In this document: piece after piece, positions 23,136 to 34,995 of the stretch
Layout: every line of letters begins with the position of its first letter
Numbering within the stretch: position 1 is the stretch's first letter
From: Halichoerus grypus
Taxonomy: Eukaryota; Chordata; Mammalia; Carnivora; Phocidae
DNA: 64,000 nt
Direction: 5' to 3'
NCBI RefSeq assembly: GCF_964656455.1
Contig: NC_135719.1
Span: 9,837,163 to 9,901,162, forward strand
Program-made: the position numbers and the translations under genes
The notes under the pieces: generated by a model
Told to the model about the DNA's origin: nothing
The model's input: the letters and a program-made list of their open reading frames with translations, nothing else
Database searches by the model: none

Positions 23136-25200
23136 ACTTGTACAACTGGGAGGTTGGGGGGGGAGGAGATAACCCCACCACCACAGCCTTATAAAAAGAT
23201 GATGGCAGACGCTTTCAACCATAAGAAACAGAGCTGTTGGAAATCTTCCCAGAGCCTCTCAATGGTTTCTGCTCTTTTAGAGTAATGTGATTCCAAATGA
23301 TAAAGACCAGTCTGTGACAACACTGGCGAGACTGCAGATCATTTTTTTTCACCTTATATTAGCTGAATAAAGTCTAATTTTGCAAAGTGAATGAAAATCT
23401 CTCGCATCCACCTAGGTCTTTTTCAGATAACAAAGTAAAAGTTTTTCCTGTTTTCTATAGTTAAGTAAACTCTTAACAGATTCATTCTAAATCTAGAACT
23501 TTCCCAGAATAGTAAAGGCATGAGCCATCACCTCTGTGTCATCAGTAAACTGCTACTGGGTGATGCCCTGAGACAGAATTCAGTAGAATTCTCCCACATT
23601 TTACAAACCACTGCTGCATTAAAAAATGTTTCAGTCATCCTCAAACTCAATCAACTTTTTTTTAAAGATTGGCAGAAGCATGAACAAAGCTCAAGGGGTT
23701 AGGAAAATAATGGGGCAAAAAGATAATCCAAAATAAATATGTGTTAGCTTGCATTTTTTCCCCTCACTGAAGGAAAAATACATTTTTATAGCAGATAAAA
23801 AGTGGGCAGGATTTTGCAGCCAAAATAAACGAGAAAGTTCGGCTCAGTCAGGAATGAAGTTAGAATAACTGGAGACAGCTAGAAGAGAAAGCTGTTTTCT
23901 GCTATTCCAAGGCTAAAGCACACATTCTACTGAAAACGAAGAAATGGGAACTAATCTGGTATAGAACATTCAATATTCAAAAACACAGGATCCCAAAAAC
24001 AGTGGGAAAGAGCCCCTCACCTAAACTGCCTCCCAATGAAATGCAGAAGTAATTAGTAAACAGGAATTATTTCTACTCACTGAAAAACTTTTGAATTTTT
24101 TTTACAAGTGCTCATTTATCACTGCAATCGTTATTTCTACCAGATGATGGCAAAGAATCATAAACTCTTAGGCCTGGAAAAATTCTTAGAAATCATGCGT
24201 TCTAGGTCATTAGCTGATCCAGATGCAACCAAAGAAGCATGTCATTTTTGCCGCAGTTGTTGTAAAAATACAATACAAATTTAAGTATAAAAGACCTTAA
24301 GATATGGGTGACAGAGCATTGTGTCCCCTTTTTGGTCCAGGGAAGGTTATGAATACACATCCCACTGTTGGAGAGAGTCTCCAACAGTTCGCCTATCTGC
24401 TTCACTCTCCATTCCTTCCCCTCTCCCTGACCACAATCTGTAACAAACAGTTTTAAATAGTCTATGTTCCAAAAATGGAAACGGAAACAATCACCAATTA
24501 AATCACTTATTGAGGAGATCCTGCAAAGAATTTTTGCGCAGTTCAGGGGCCTTCATTAAAAAAGTAAATGGTTTCCCATTCCACCTTATGCAGCAAGATG
24601 GTTTTCCCAAATGGCTCTCTTCTGAAAACATATAATGTATTTAAATAGTACAGAGAAGACAAAACAAGACAGTTTGATTAAATACTGTTATTTCTTAAAG
24701 TCATTTTAAAAGTAAAGGCATCTTTTTCATACACCAAACCCTGCATCTGCACAGTTATACCAAGGCTTCCTTCTGATCTACAAATGCCACTTGACATCTC
24801 TTTTGCCAACCAAACACAAACACGCAAGCACATACCACTCTCCCTTGCATTTTTCAAGCTTTGTCTATCCTAAGATCAGTCTGATAAAAGAATCTGGTAA
24901 TCAATTTTCTTACAGTCTACTTCACTTTCATATTCCCTACTAGCAAGAATATTTTAAAACATAAATCACTTTAAAATGTTTTAAAATATTTAAAAACTTA
25001 GAATTTTTATATTCTTAAATAATGCCTACAAGCTGGAAATGGCAGACCTTAGGATGACCAACACAAGTCTACTTAACACTAAGGGACAGGACAAAGTAAG
25101 CAGCACCTCCTTATTTGACTGTCTTCGCCTCAGAGCTTTTATAAAAAGACTCTAAATTTAATACTATGATGTGCCTATTGGCTCACAACAGTAAGGCAAC
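23136..25200. other. unassigned non-coding stretch
   Basis: It holds a poly-G run near 23154-23163 and a weak old-repeat resemblance at 24150-24230 (cttaggcctggaaaaattc). No gene or full-length repeat was recognised. Confidence 0.4.
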
Positions 25201-25204
25201 ATTG

Positions 25205-25425
25205 GAGGCCTACTATGTACAAGATACTCTGGTAAGTACTCTACATTCTTACTTCATCCTCGTGATCTCTCTTTGAGGAAGGTCCTAGTACTACCCTTGT
25301 TTTACAGGGAAGGAAACTGAGGACTGGGATCACTGAGTCACTTGCCTGGGGGCACAGAGCTGGGATATAGCATGAATGTCAACAGTCCAGCTCCCAGCCT
25401 AAGCTCTTAATCACTGTATCAGCAT
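25205..25425 (-). mobile_element. MIR relic
   Basis: The MIR order is clear in reverse complement: cctactatgtacaagatact, ttttacagggaaggaaactg, cacagagctgggatatagc, cctaagctcttaatcactg. Confidence 0.8.
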
Positions 25426-25769
25426 AACCAGAGGTATTTTAGATTTTCCTGATACACCAGGCTCCTAAATTTATAACAAATATGCTTCTAAACAATGTTA
25501 TAATGTTGAATGACCCAGTCTAAGCATTAGCCTCTACCCCAACAGTGTGAATGTCTGGGAAGTAATACACGTATGGTTATTCCATTCCCTGGAATCACAG
25601 TCTCCAGTGATTATTAAAAAGAAAAAAAAAAATGCTACTGACTAGTCCTTGACTATGACCTTTACCTCTCAGTGTCACCAGACTGAAGAAGTATGGGTGC
25701 TTACCAATTTGATCAGAAAACGGTAAACTGATGATGCAGATCTGGCCTGGTCCTGGTGCAGTGAAATTA

Positions 25770-26000
25770 AATGTATGGGTTCTGAAGGCACAGGTAGATT
25801 TGTACCTGGGCTCTTTAATTTCTTAGCTCTAGGGCAAGTAGGGAAACTTCAAAACTTCTGTTTTGTCATATGCAAAATATGGATAACGGTACTACTCACA
25901 TAGGCATTATCATGAATAGTAAACTAATAAGGGTAAAGCCATCAAGCACAAAGCCTGGCATATACTAAGTGTGCAAATGCTAAGTGGTTATATGTAATGA
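25770..26000 (+). mobile_element. MIR relic
   Basis: The forward MIR order is seen: gggttctgaaggcacaggt, gtacctgggctcttta, ttgtcatatgcaaaatatgg, aagcctggcatatactaag. Confidence 0.75.
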
Positions 26001-27179
26001 TCAGGACGGGAATGAAGAAGACTAGATAAACACTAATTGTCTGACATGTCAAAACAGGATAAAAGACAGAAACGCTACGAAGACCCTCAGTGTCACTTCA
26101 AGCACTAAGAGTAGGATGACTACAAACTTCAAGACAAACCGCTGTACAACTGGAAACCCAACAGGCTGGTTCAGTGAAATACAGCTTCTAGAGTTTAAGA
26201 AACAAATCCACCAACAGCCACTAGCACACATATCGCTCATCTCCCAATGATGGGAAAGACTGAGTCACACACCTCTCTCTACAATCAAAGAGAAAGCATC
26301 AGCATACTTCTATACAGAGAACAGCATCTACAACTTGAACTTCTTTTGCAAAGTTGGGAAAGATAATCTAGTGGAGGATGTTAATGAACTTAAATTTTTA
26401 CTACTTTAATGTAGATAATAACTTGAAACTAGGAGCCAATAAAACATCGCCAAGAGGTTCTGTTTGACCTGCTACAGTGATTAAAACATGTAATTAGCAC
26501 ACTGAGTAAACGATGGTGCCCTCATTAAGGATAAACTTTACCCCAGGCTTCCTCCAAATGAAAAATTTAAATTAACAAAGTCCAAATTAATGAGAATTTA
26601 CAGAATATATATATTGATGCTTTGCTATTAAATACAGAAATCTATCCCAAAAGATATGCAAATAAATGAAGTCCCCTAGGTGCTACAAATTAACTCCTAG
26701 AAAGACTGAATTTACTTCCACATTGGGAATTCACAAGTCAATCACAGATTTCATTCACAAATTATTATTAGCCAAGAAGAATGAGCCAAAAGGCACCAAA
26801 ATCCAACTATTCCCACTTCAGAGTAAAGTACAGGATAAAGGCTAGGCGAAAATTCAAAGGTTCTCTCAAAAGAACAAACCTATTTCTGAGCACTAAGATA
26901 AAAGATTCTTCTTGACTGCATAAACTATGGTACATTTCAGAATCATAGATTTCCTGCCCCACCCTAGACCTATTGAATTAAAATCTCCCCAGGATACTCT
27001 GATCCAGGGCCAGAGTTGAGAACCACAACCTCCCTATAATAGCGATAGAAAGTGGTGCTCCCTTCCCCCTCTAAACAGTGGTTTGTTTGGTTTGGGTTGG
27101 CTGGTTAGTTGGTCAGACAATCTATGGCCTTGTGGCACTTATCACAATGCCAACTGTGCATACTTCAGCTCCCAAATTA

Positions 27180-27285
27180 AATCTTAAATTTCCTGAGGGC
27201 CAGAAAGGAGGTTACTATTTTCCTGGGTGCCTAGCACCAAACCACGTCAGCAAAGAGCACTCTACTGGATGCTTAGCCAGCAAAG
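27180..27285 (+). mobile_element. L2 3' end relic
   Basis: The phrases cctgagggccagaaagg, gggtgcctagcacc and ctactggatgctta match the end of L2. Confidence 0.45.
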
Positions 27286-27635
27286 GAAGTTAGTCCAACA
27301 AAAACAAAGTATTAAGAAGCAATTTAGGGAATTAGCTCCCATGTTTCCCTCTTCCCTGGCCTGAAAGACAACTCCCAGATGGACCATTAGTCTTGTAAGG
27401 GAAGGAGGAAGGAAGATCATCTGGGGAAACTCTAGAAGTAAAACATGACCCTAAAGAAGAAACTCAAGAAAATTAAGAAGTCAAGAAAATTCACTAGGAA
27501 AAAAAAGGGGAAACACACGTAAGTGCCTAAGAAGTACTAAAGTACATAATTAGGTAGAAGAGAATGGTGGTTGTTAGGCCATTCTAAATAAGAGGAACAT
27601 AATTTGTCTTCTGTGGCCATAAAGTAGGTCTTCTA

Positions 27636-27815
27636 AGATCAAGACACAACTGAATTCAAATCCCAGCTCCACTAGCTATAGGACATTACTTCATCCATGT
27701 GCCACAGCTTCTTCATCCAGAAGTGGGATAAGAACACTACTATAAGACAAGGAAAAATGAAATAGTTGTAAAAGCATCGGGCTCATTATCTGGCACATCC
27801 TAGGTGTCCAACAAA
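27636..27815 (+). mobile_element. MIR relic
   Basis: The forward MIR order is seen: attcaaatcccagctccact, agctataggacattacttc, cttcatccagaagtgggat, tatctggcacatcctaggtg. Confidence 0.75.
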
Positions 27816-28109
27816 GATTTCTCCTCAAATGGAAACTCAGAAGGTAAGATAATAAAAACTGATGATTACTTAGTAAAAAAAAAAAAAAAGGATCAAGTGG
27901 TCATTCTAGCAGGATTTTTGCCTGTGTGCTTTCTCAGATGTTTCTTGGTTTTTCTATTCCTGAAGGTATGCCACCCTCAGATTACCCTCAGCTACCATCT
28001 CTGAGATGCAAGATCACAGGAAAGCTAAAAAGGCATTGCTATGCCCATAAATCTTTCTAGAAACAAGACCTTAAGCACAGGTACAAAGCCACAAATGACC
28101 ATTTAACGA

Positions 28110-28142
28110 CCCCCCCCCCCGCCATTCGGGGTGGGGGGGGGG
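28110..28142. repeat. poly-C / poly-G inverted repeat
   Basis: Eleven C residues (28110-28120) and ten G residues (28133-28142) are separated by a short spacer, gccattcggggt. The single strand could fold into a GC-only hairpin with roughly ten base pairs. It could also be an assembly or sequencing weak point. Confidence 0.85.
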
Positions 28143-28580
28143 ATGAGAGAGATCTTAACTTTATTTTACTAAGGCTCAAGGCCTGATTTTCCAAGATACC
28201 GAAAACAATAATTTCCAACCTTCACAGCTTTAAATAAGAGTCCCATGTGCTGAGCAGGCCTCTAGGAATGTAAAAGGTGTTACTGTGATCTTTTCACAGT
28301 ACAGAAGGTAAGAAATAATGTTAAGGAAAACAGGCAAGACGCCAACCTTGTTCAGGTGGCCAGGAACAACATCTGAAGTCAATTACAGTGAACGGATTAT
28401 TCAGAAGCACCTGGGAACCTGGCTGGGCTTCGGGTCTCAAACGGTGCTCAGGAATATCAGATGGATGGTAACACAAACTCATTTGTCAATGCTCCTCTGA
28501 AAAAAGGTGATCAAGGACCCAACACAATACTCTGAATCTCCTGGTATGTCCTTGTCTCCGCTTACAGACCACCAATGTCC

Positions 28581-28800
28581 TTTTTTTTTTGACCTTATAC
28601 TTTTATTACTACAAATCAAGATCAGTTGAGTGATTCTGACAGCCAAAGTCTCTCATGACTAAAATAAGCTTATTATGGTCAACTAATGCTCTCATTAAAC
28701 CAAGACTTGCTTCATCTATACTTGCACAACTGGTTTTCTGAACCCAAATGCAGGTTCTTACAAATATGTCTACAACAATTAGCCTTATCAGAATTGGCAT
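28581..28800 (-). pseudogene. possible 3'-truncated retrocopy, origin unknown
   Basis: Reading the minus strand from 28800, an open stretch of 63 codons (including SIDEASLGLMRALVDHNK) ends at 28609. AATAAA follows at 28607-28602 and a run of ten A residues at 28590-28581, about 11 bases on. That order of stop, signal and A tract is what a retroposed mRNA end looks like. The parent was not recognised and no target-site duplication was found. It could also be an old transposon. Confidence 0.25.
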
Positions 28801-28942
28801 ACTATTTCAGTCCTTTTTCACCTCCTTGGCCCTCAGATTTCTAATAGAACAGACTTGACAAGATGACTTTAATGGCTCCACCAGGCTTCAAAATAGTATT
28901 TCTAGCATTTACCAAACTTATATGGTTAACATTTTACTTTAC

Positions 28943-29080
28943 TTTTTTTTTTTTTTTTTAAGTAAGCTCCAACACTGGGCGTGGAGCCCAGTGCAGGACT
29001 TGAACTCACAACCCTGAGATCAAGACCTGAGCTGAGATCAAGAGTTGGAGGCTTAACCGACTGAGCCACCCAGGCGCCCC
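28943..29080 (-). mobile_element. Can-SINE, short form
   Basis: It is a reverse-complement copy with T17 and no CT-rich body. It has tRNA-like text tgaactcacaaccctgagat and a full head gagccacccaggcgcccc. Confidence 0.9.
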
Positions 29081-29519
29081 AACTTTTTTATTTTAAAGCA
29101 ATTTTATTTCCACTGGGATTTTCAAAGGACTCAGTTTTTCCCCAACCACAAATAGTTAGAGATTTCTGCCTAAAGGAATCACTATGCTTCCATGCTACTC
29201 ATACTCCAGCCATAAAACCACCCTATCAAGCTTTTACCTTAGGAGAACAAAGCTTCTCAAAACTTCCTGTACTAGAAGAAGGAAGGAGAACAAACTCCAA
29301 AATTTCTAATGACCAGTGTTCTTTATGCCTAGGAAAGCAGAATGCAGAAATAAGGCACAGAAGAATGAAGAACAAGGTTTGAATTCCCATAAACCAGAAA
29401 GAGTACTAAAAAGATCATGTTGAAACTGGATTTTAAACATGTACAATCTATATCTCTAATCAACACTACTATATATGTAAATGATAACCACAAGAATTAC
29501 TTGAAAGACAATTCTTCAG

Positions 29520-29631
29520 GGGTGCCTGGTTGGCTCAGAGGAGCGTGTGACTCTTGATATCGGGGTTGTGAGTTCGAGCCCCACATTGGGTGTAGAGATT
29601 ACTTATGTAAATAAAACTTAAATAAAAAAAA
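29520..29631 (+). mobile_element. Can-SINE, short tRNA-like subtype
   Basis: It has a head ggtgcctggttggctcag and tRNA-like text ttgtgagttcgagcccca, then an A-rich end without a CT-rich body. Near-matching 17-bp flanks (gaaagacaattcttcag at 29503-29519, gaaagaaaattcttgag at 29632-29648) form the target-site duplication. Confidence 0.9.
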
Positions 29632-30696
29632 GAAAGAAAATTCTTGAGATGGTTAGGAAGGAGAGGGTATGATGTGGAAATAAGTCACAATCTCCTACAG
29701 TGCACCAGCCTCTAAAAAACATCTAAGGTTAGAAATAGGGTTGTGGCTAGAACCTCTCTCCTCTCAGGATTTTAAATGACAAAATATAGTAAGTGGGTAG
29801 AAACTGTACTAAGTCAATAGATCAAACCATCACGTACTATTTTCCACCAAGGAGTGCCTGTGTGGTATTAAGAACTCAGAATTACTTTCTCTCCTTTACA
29901 TTTTCATTTGTTCCCCCGCACAAATCAAAATATGAAAATAGACTTTAAATATGTGCAACTATGTCAGTTATACCAAAAATTTTTAAAGAAACTATATCAG
30001 TTATATCCCCCCCCCAAAAAAATTTATCCACAGACTGTGCTACCTCAAAATACAAGTGAAACTGTATACACAAACTTATTCTTGGATTGCTCCCTGTTTT
30101 CATCTTTGATGAGCCTTGCTTCTAAAACTGTCAGAGGCCCCAGAGCAGTGAAGGCTCATTCATACACTGTAAGAGATGATTAAATTCTCGCCTCACTGGC
30201 TGAACACTGCTCTTCTGCCAACTGCCCTAATTAGCAGCTGGCTTAATAATTATCAAGGTCTCATGCTACAGTGAAACCTTACATTTAGATTAAGTAAAAA
30301 CCAATACAGAACAGTAAAGATTTTGACAACATAGAATTCTAATTGAAACGGGAAATGCTTTGGAGAATGACACCTTATTTTCAAACTAGGCACTTACTAT
30401 TATACCAAGCACTTAAAGGGCAAAATTGGAAATTATACAATGAACCAAGGATTATCCTATGCAAAGTCCTTTTGGAAGAGTCAGTACTTACCACCAATGC
30501 TGCCATTGATCAAAGTATTTTTGGAGCTTCTTTTTACAAGGATCTTCAAATAGCATTAGAAACTTATTACTTTATAGATATGTCTCTTCTTTCTTTACAC
30601 AAAACAGTTGTTTGCATATTTATTATTAGTCTTTTACACTAACCTTGTTTCTAAATTTGTTTTGAGCTATTTTTAAAAACCAAAACTATCTCTTAC

Positions 30697-30757
30697 CTGC
30701 TCAAATAACATATATCCCACCACTTATTAGTATTTTCAAAAGGCCTTGCCTTGATTC
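30697..30757 (-). other. candidate 61-bp coding exon (unproven)
   Basis: On the minus strand a strong acceptor (cctcattctgttgctgtag) and a consensus donor (CAG then gtaagaga) enclose 61 bp. Only the frame with two leading bases is open, reading IKARPFENTNKWWDICYLS. It would accept a join from the candidate at 36459-36620, which leaves one base. The product is not recognised. Confidence 0.25.
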
Positions 30758-30905
30758 CTACAGCAACAGAATGAGGAAAGCAAGTCCTGCCTAGTGTGAG
30801 TCCTTAGAGGACTTTAAGTGAACATATAGTTTGATACTCCCGGAATTAAAAGAAACCAAAGTCGTTATGTTATATAATTTAAACATGCCCAGAAAAGTAT
30901 CATTT

Positions 30906-31106
30906 TAAAAAATATTTTATTTATTTGAGAGAGAGAGAGAGAGAAAGAGCACAGGTGCACAGGACGGGAAGCAGAGGGAGAGGGAAAGGGACGAGCAGAC
31001 TTCCGCGCTGAGCCGGACTTGGGGCTCAGTCCCAGGACCCTAACATCACAACCTAAGCTGAAACCAAGAATCAGATGCTCAACAGACTGAGCCACCCAAG
31101 TGCCCC
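30906..31106 (-). mobile_element. Can-SINE
   Basis: It is a reverse-complement, full-length copy with a (GA)n-rich body and a head ending gagccacccaagtgcccc. A 16-bp duplication with one mismatch lies at 30890-30905 and 31107-31122 (cagaaaagtatcattt, caggaaagtatcattt). Confidence 0.95.
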
Positions 31107-31496
31107 CAGGAAAGTATCATTTATAACCGGACTTTTCTTTAGAAATATTGTAAAGGTAATCCCAATAAAAATAAACAATAAACCTGAATACATAATATAG
31201 TGCTATATTCAAGTAGCTCACTTATATACTGGCCATGCAATATATCATAACTAATAAGTGTTAATATCGTATTAGTTTAAAAATACTGTATTAATAAAGT
31301 GTTAAGTATTTTCAGTCATCCATTTTACTGCAGAGCTGAGTTATTATGTGTGTTACTGAGATAGACTTGCCACCCAATATAAAAAATTATACATTAACAC
31401 TGAGTTCTACAAATAACAAAGCTGGGGTGGGTCTTTTCCTTAATTTAGAATCATATACAGGGATGTGCTGAGAAGGAGGCAACATGTGTTCAGTCT

Positions 31497-31559
31497 GATT
31501 AGGTTAAGATTAGTTGATTATGCTAGGTTAGGATTAGATTAGGTTAAGGTAGGATTAAT
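31497..31559 (+). repeat. degenerate TTAGG/GATTAGGTTA-like tandem tract
   Basis: Imperfect units such as gattaggttaag, gctaggttagg and gattaggttaagg recur over about 60 bp. They resemble but do not equal the telomere hexamer TTAGGG. Confidence 0.55.
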
Positions 31560-31699
31560 AAGTTTTTTCTTAAACTTCTCTAGTAGAGAAAGAACTTTGT
31601 TCAAATTATGAGAGGAGTTAAGTCCAAACTAAGCCAATTACACTTCCTTATAGATGAGTCAAAATGGCACATAACCTGAACACTGAATATAGTACTTCC

Positions 31700-32065
31700 C
31701 CATTGCAAGGGACAAAGTTCTTTCTCCTCTAAGTCTTTCCTAGTCTAACCCCCACTGTTCCCTAGCTAACTCCTCCCATCCTTCAAACATGGTAATAGAA
31801 ACATCACTACCTGCAAGAAACAATCCCCTAATTCTCTCAATTCATGCTGAACTGGGTCAAGCGGCCCACTTCTATGCTTTCCAAAGCACGCTGTAAAACC
31901 TCTTAACAGATCCCCGCCATACTGTAATTACAGGCCACCTAAGTGTAGCATCTCTTACTAAAATGTAAGTTCCTTGGGGGTGAGATGAGGTCCTAAAAAT
32001 GTATGACCCCCCAGGACCACACACACTGCTTGGTACCTAGCAATCATTCAAATGACCATGGATAA
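31700..32065 (+). mobile_element. L2 3' region relic
   Basis: The text ends like L2: actgtaattacaggccacc, aaaatgtaagttccttggg, then cacactgcttggtacctag. It is diverged. Confidence 0.55.
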
Positions 32066-32167
32066 ATCACTTGCAGATGGAAATTATGAGAGAGCCCACC
32101 ATCATCTATACTTCTCACATCAATTTGGGCTGGGGGCGAGGGCAGTGACGTTACTAACACAAATGTT

Positions 32168-32357
32168 TTTTTTTTTTTTTTAAGACTTTATTTATCTGAC
32201 AGAGAGAGACACAGCGAGAGAGGGAACACAAGCCGGGGGAGTGGGAGAGGGAGAAGCAGGCTCCTCGCTGAGCAGGGAGCCCGATGCGGGGCTCCATCCC
32301 AGGACCATGACCTGAGCCGAAGGCAGACGCTTAATGACTGAGCCACCCAGGCGCCCC
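32168..32357 (-). mobile_element. Can-SINE
   Basis: It is a full-length reverse-complement copy close to consensus (gcggggctccatccc, ctgagccacccaggcgcc). A 10-bp duplication, cacaaatgtt, lies at 32158-32167 and 32358-32367. Confidence 0.97.
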
Positions 32358-32395
32358 CACAAATGTTCTTTAAACGTGGGGAAATGCAGTTCTTT

Positions 32396-32602
32396 TTGTT
32401 TTTTAAGGCTTTTTTTTTTAAGATTTATTTATTTATTTGACAGAGAGAGAGAGAGCACGAGCAGGGGGAGCGGCAGGCAGAGGGAGAGGGAGAAGCAGCC
32501 TCCCCGCGGAGCAGGGAGCCCAATGTGGGGCTTGATCCCAGGACTCTGGGATCATGACCTGAGCCGAAGGAAGACACCCAACCGAGACACCCAGGCGCCC
32601 CA
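32396..32602 (-). mobile_element. Can-SINE
   Basis: A second copy in the same orientation lies only about 40 bp from the previous one. A perfect 16-bp duplication, ggaaatgcagttcttt, lies at 32380-32395 and 32603-32618, so it is an independent insertion. Confidence 0.97.
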
Positions 32603-33059
32603 GGAAATGCAGTTCTTTAACAATGTGTACACACTCAAAAATCAGCAACTTGAAAAATGAACTTTTACTCAGAGATTTTAGAATGATAAGCCTATGAAGT
32701 ACAATGTTCCTTCCGCTGCCCTCCGTGGACCTGTGAGTCTGTAATGCATCAGCAGAGGAGAAAGTGTCTTTGCCTCTTCCATTACACTGTCAAAGTCTTG
32801 ACAAGAGTGAACATTAGATTGGAGGAGAGGTAAAGAAAAAAAAAAAGAATATGAACATGAACACACCCCTCCATCAAAACATATGCTACTCTCTTGCAAC
32901 CTCTCCAACCAAATGGGGTTTTTTTGACAGCGGCAGAAAGTACCAAATACTCCCTGCCATTCATTCCACTTCCTGTGCTCCAGTTCATGTCCCTTTCCGA
33001 TCTTTCTCAAAAACGCCCTCAGAGCCAGTGAGGACATCTCAACGAAGCTGATAACAGAC

Positions 33060-34870
33060 AGGGAAAACTATTCCGTTGCAAGGGTAAAAGGTAAGAGACC
33101 CACTCTAGCTGCTCCAGAAGTTCAAATGTGCAGATAAGCCTCCAACTATTTTTAGGTTTAGCTCTGCCCAGCCTTTAAGAGACAGCGGTGCACTGTCACA
33201 GAGCGTCAATGCAGTCTAAAGCCAACAATCCCCCTGACTTGATCCCAATTCTGTGTGTGCCATGGACTGTTTGGACACTTAGATTTCACAAAATACTTAC
33301 CTTCCCTGAGACTGTCACCATTTTTTTTAAACTTAAGAATCCACACAAACATAATCAAAATTATTATTGCCTGGGTATCTGAGTCATTGTCCATCTGGAC
33401 CTTTGTTTAATGAGATCCTACTGGAAATGGTTCACAGACTTTCAAATAATTCAAGTTTCCTAATCTATGAAACTAGGAAAGAACAAAACTCCTTTAAATG
33501 CAGTATTCTGATTTTTTTAGGTGTGGTCCCTTTAAATTTTTTTCCAATGTTGAAGAAAATAGTGAAAAGAGAAATCCTTTTTATATTTCAGTTTCTCTGC
33601 CCTACAATTCCATGCCATTCAGATAACTTCTCTCACATAAAACAATCAGCTCTTGACCCCCTTCAAAATGTATCCCGAGCCCCTACATTTTTACCCTCAG
33701 GAAAAGTTTTCTGGCATCATCTTCACATATGGATATGGTCAACTGATTGCTTTAGAAATAGCTAGGCAGTAGCCTTCACACTGGACCAAAAAAAAAAAAA
33801 AAAAAAAACACTCAAAACAAAAACCACACATTACACTGCATCCATTCTTCAAGCAGGACGGGTAACAGACCCGGCTACCGGGCCCGGTGATGGTGTCCCA
33901 AGTGATAAATGAGTCTGCTCTGTTCTGCAGGTCACCATAAACATAAAATGACAACAGCCTGCATCCTGAAGCTACCACTGCTCTGAGAGCACTGTTTCAG
34001 GGGTCAGACACTCTTAAGGCATCTAGAAACTAAGAATATGAAAGGTGTGTCTTCTTTCTCCCTCCCTCTTCACTCTTTGCAACCAGAGAGAGAGAAAATG
34101 AGATGCACAAATTTCCCTTTTCATTGCCCTACTTACCCTTAGACAGTGACACTCAGCAACAGAAAATATGGCAGACATACATGTTTGTTACTACTGACAA
34201 AAGGCATATACTATCTTCAAGAACTTTACATTCTTGAAATAACAAATGCTCGTTAGCTAATGATTGCACTCTGTGTTCTCTATCTCCTCGCCAAAAAAAA
34301 AAAATCCAAAAACCAAAAAAAAACACAAAACATTAAACTTGGAAAAATAGGACTCTCCTCTCCCAACCCAAATAAACTAGAATCTAGCCAACAAACTTTA
34401 AATGATTAAGCAACTATTTTTCATTTCTTGCAACCAAGCAATTCTATACATAATAATATCCAGTTGAAAACATACAATCATATTCTAGATTATGTGAATT
34501 GTATGAAAAGCTTGGTCAAAAACGCAGACCACGTTCATCAATACGATCAGTGGGTCTTTATCAGGAATACAAATGTGGCAACATAAAGGTAGGTCACAGA
34601 CTGTCAAAAGGAGAGGACTCTATAAACTTACTATGGGACTGTCACAATTCAACCCTCTAAGTACAACAGAGTATTTTTTTAAAATGCACACAAAGAAGTT
34701 TTCAGAGTACTAGTCTGCAAAGTCCTTTTCTGAAATCCTATAATGCTATGGGATAAAGTCTGTATCTAAAGCAAACACTGTTTTCATGGTGAAATGTCCT
34801 CAAGAGTTTGACTCATCCCATCATCCCCAAATTTTTCTTCTCAACCCCAATCAGATGGGAAAAAATACCT
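33060..34870. other. unassigned non-coding stretch
   Basis: AT-rich sequence with poly-A runs near 33787-33808 and 34290-34322. The 132-codon frame at 33367-33765 (plus) has no recognisable motif. A strong minus-strand donor look-alike sits at 33294-33301 without a convincing acceptor partner. Confidence 0.4.
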
Positions 34871-34879
34871 TCCTGGAAA

Positions 34880-34995
34880 CAACTGTTCTAAGTAAAGCCT
34901 TGAGGGTGAGATCCTTGAGCACAGGGTCAAGTTCTTGCTTTAATCCCTGAACACACACACGAAGCCTGGGACACAGCTCGCACTGACAGCAGGCT
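34880..34995 (+). mobile_element. L2 3' end relic
   Basis: The phrases gagatccttgagcacaggg and gaagcctgggacacagct follow the L2 3' end. Confidence 0.45.

Noticed and set aside
25705..25776. Minus-strand exon with a gtaagcac donor and a protein-like frame
   Set aside because: The acceptor lies in the 5' end of a MIR relic, several alternative acceptors give different frames, and none joins cleanly to the neighbouring candidates.
30492..30543. 52-bp minus-strand exon with a gtaagtac donor
   Set aside because: The acceptor is poor, two frames are open so none is favoured, and neither continues the better candidate 150 bp away without a stop.
33367..33765. 132-codon plus-strand open frame
   Set aside because: No splice context, no motif and AT-biased residues. 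Frames of this length arise by chance in 64 kb.
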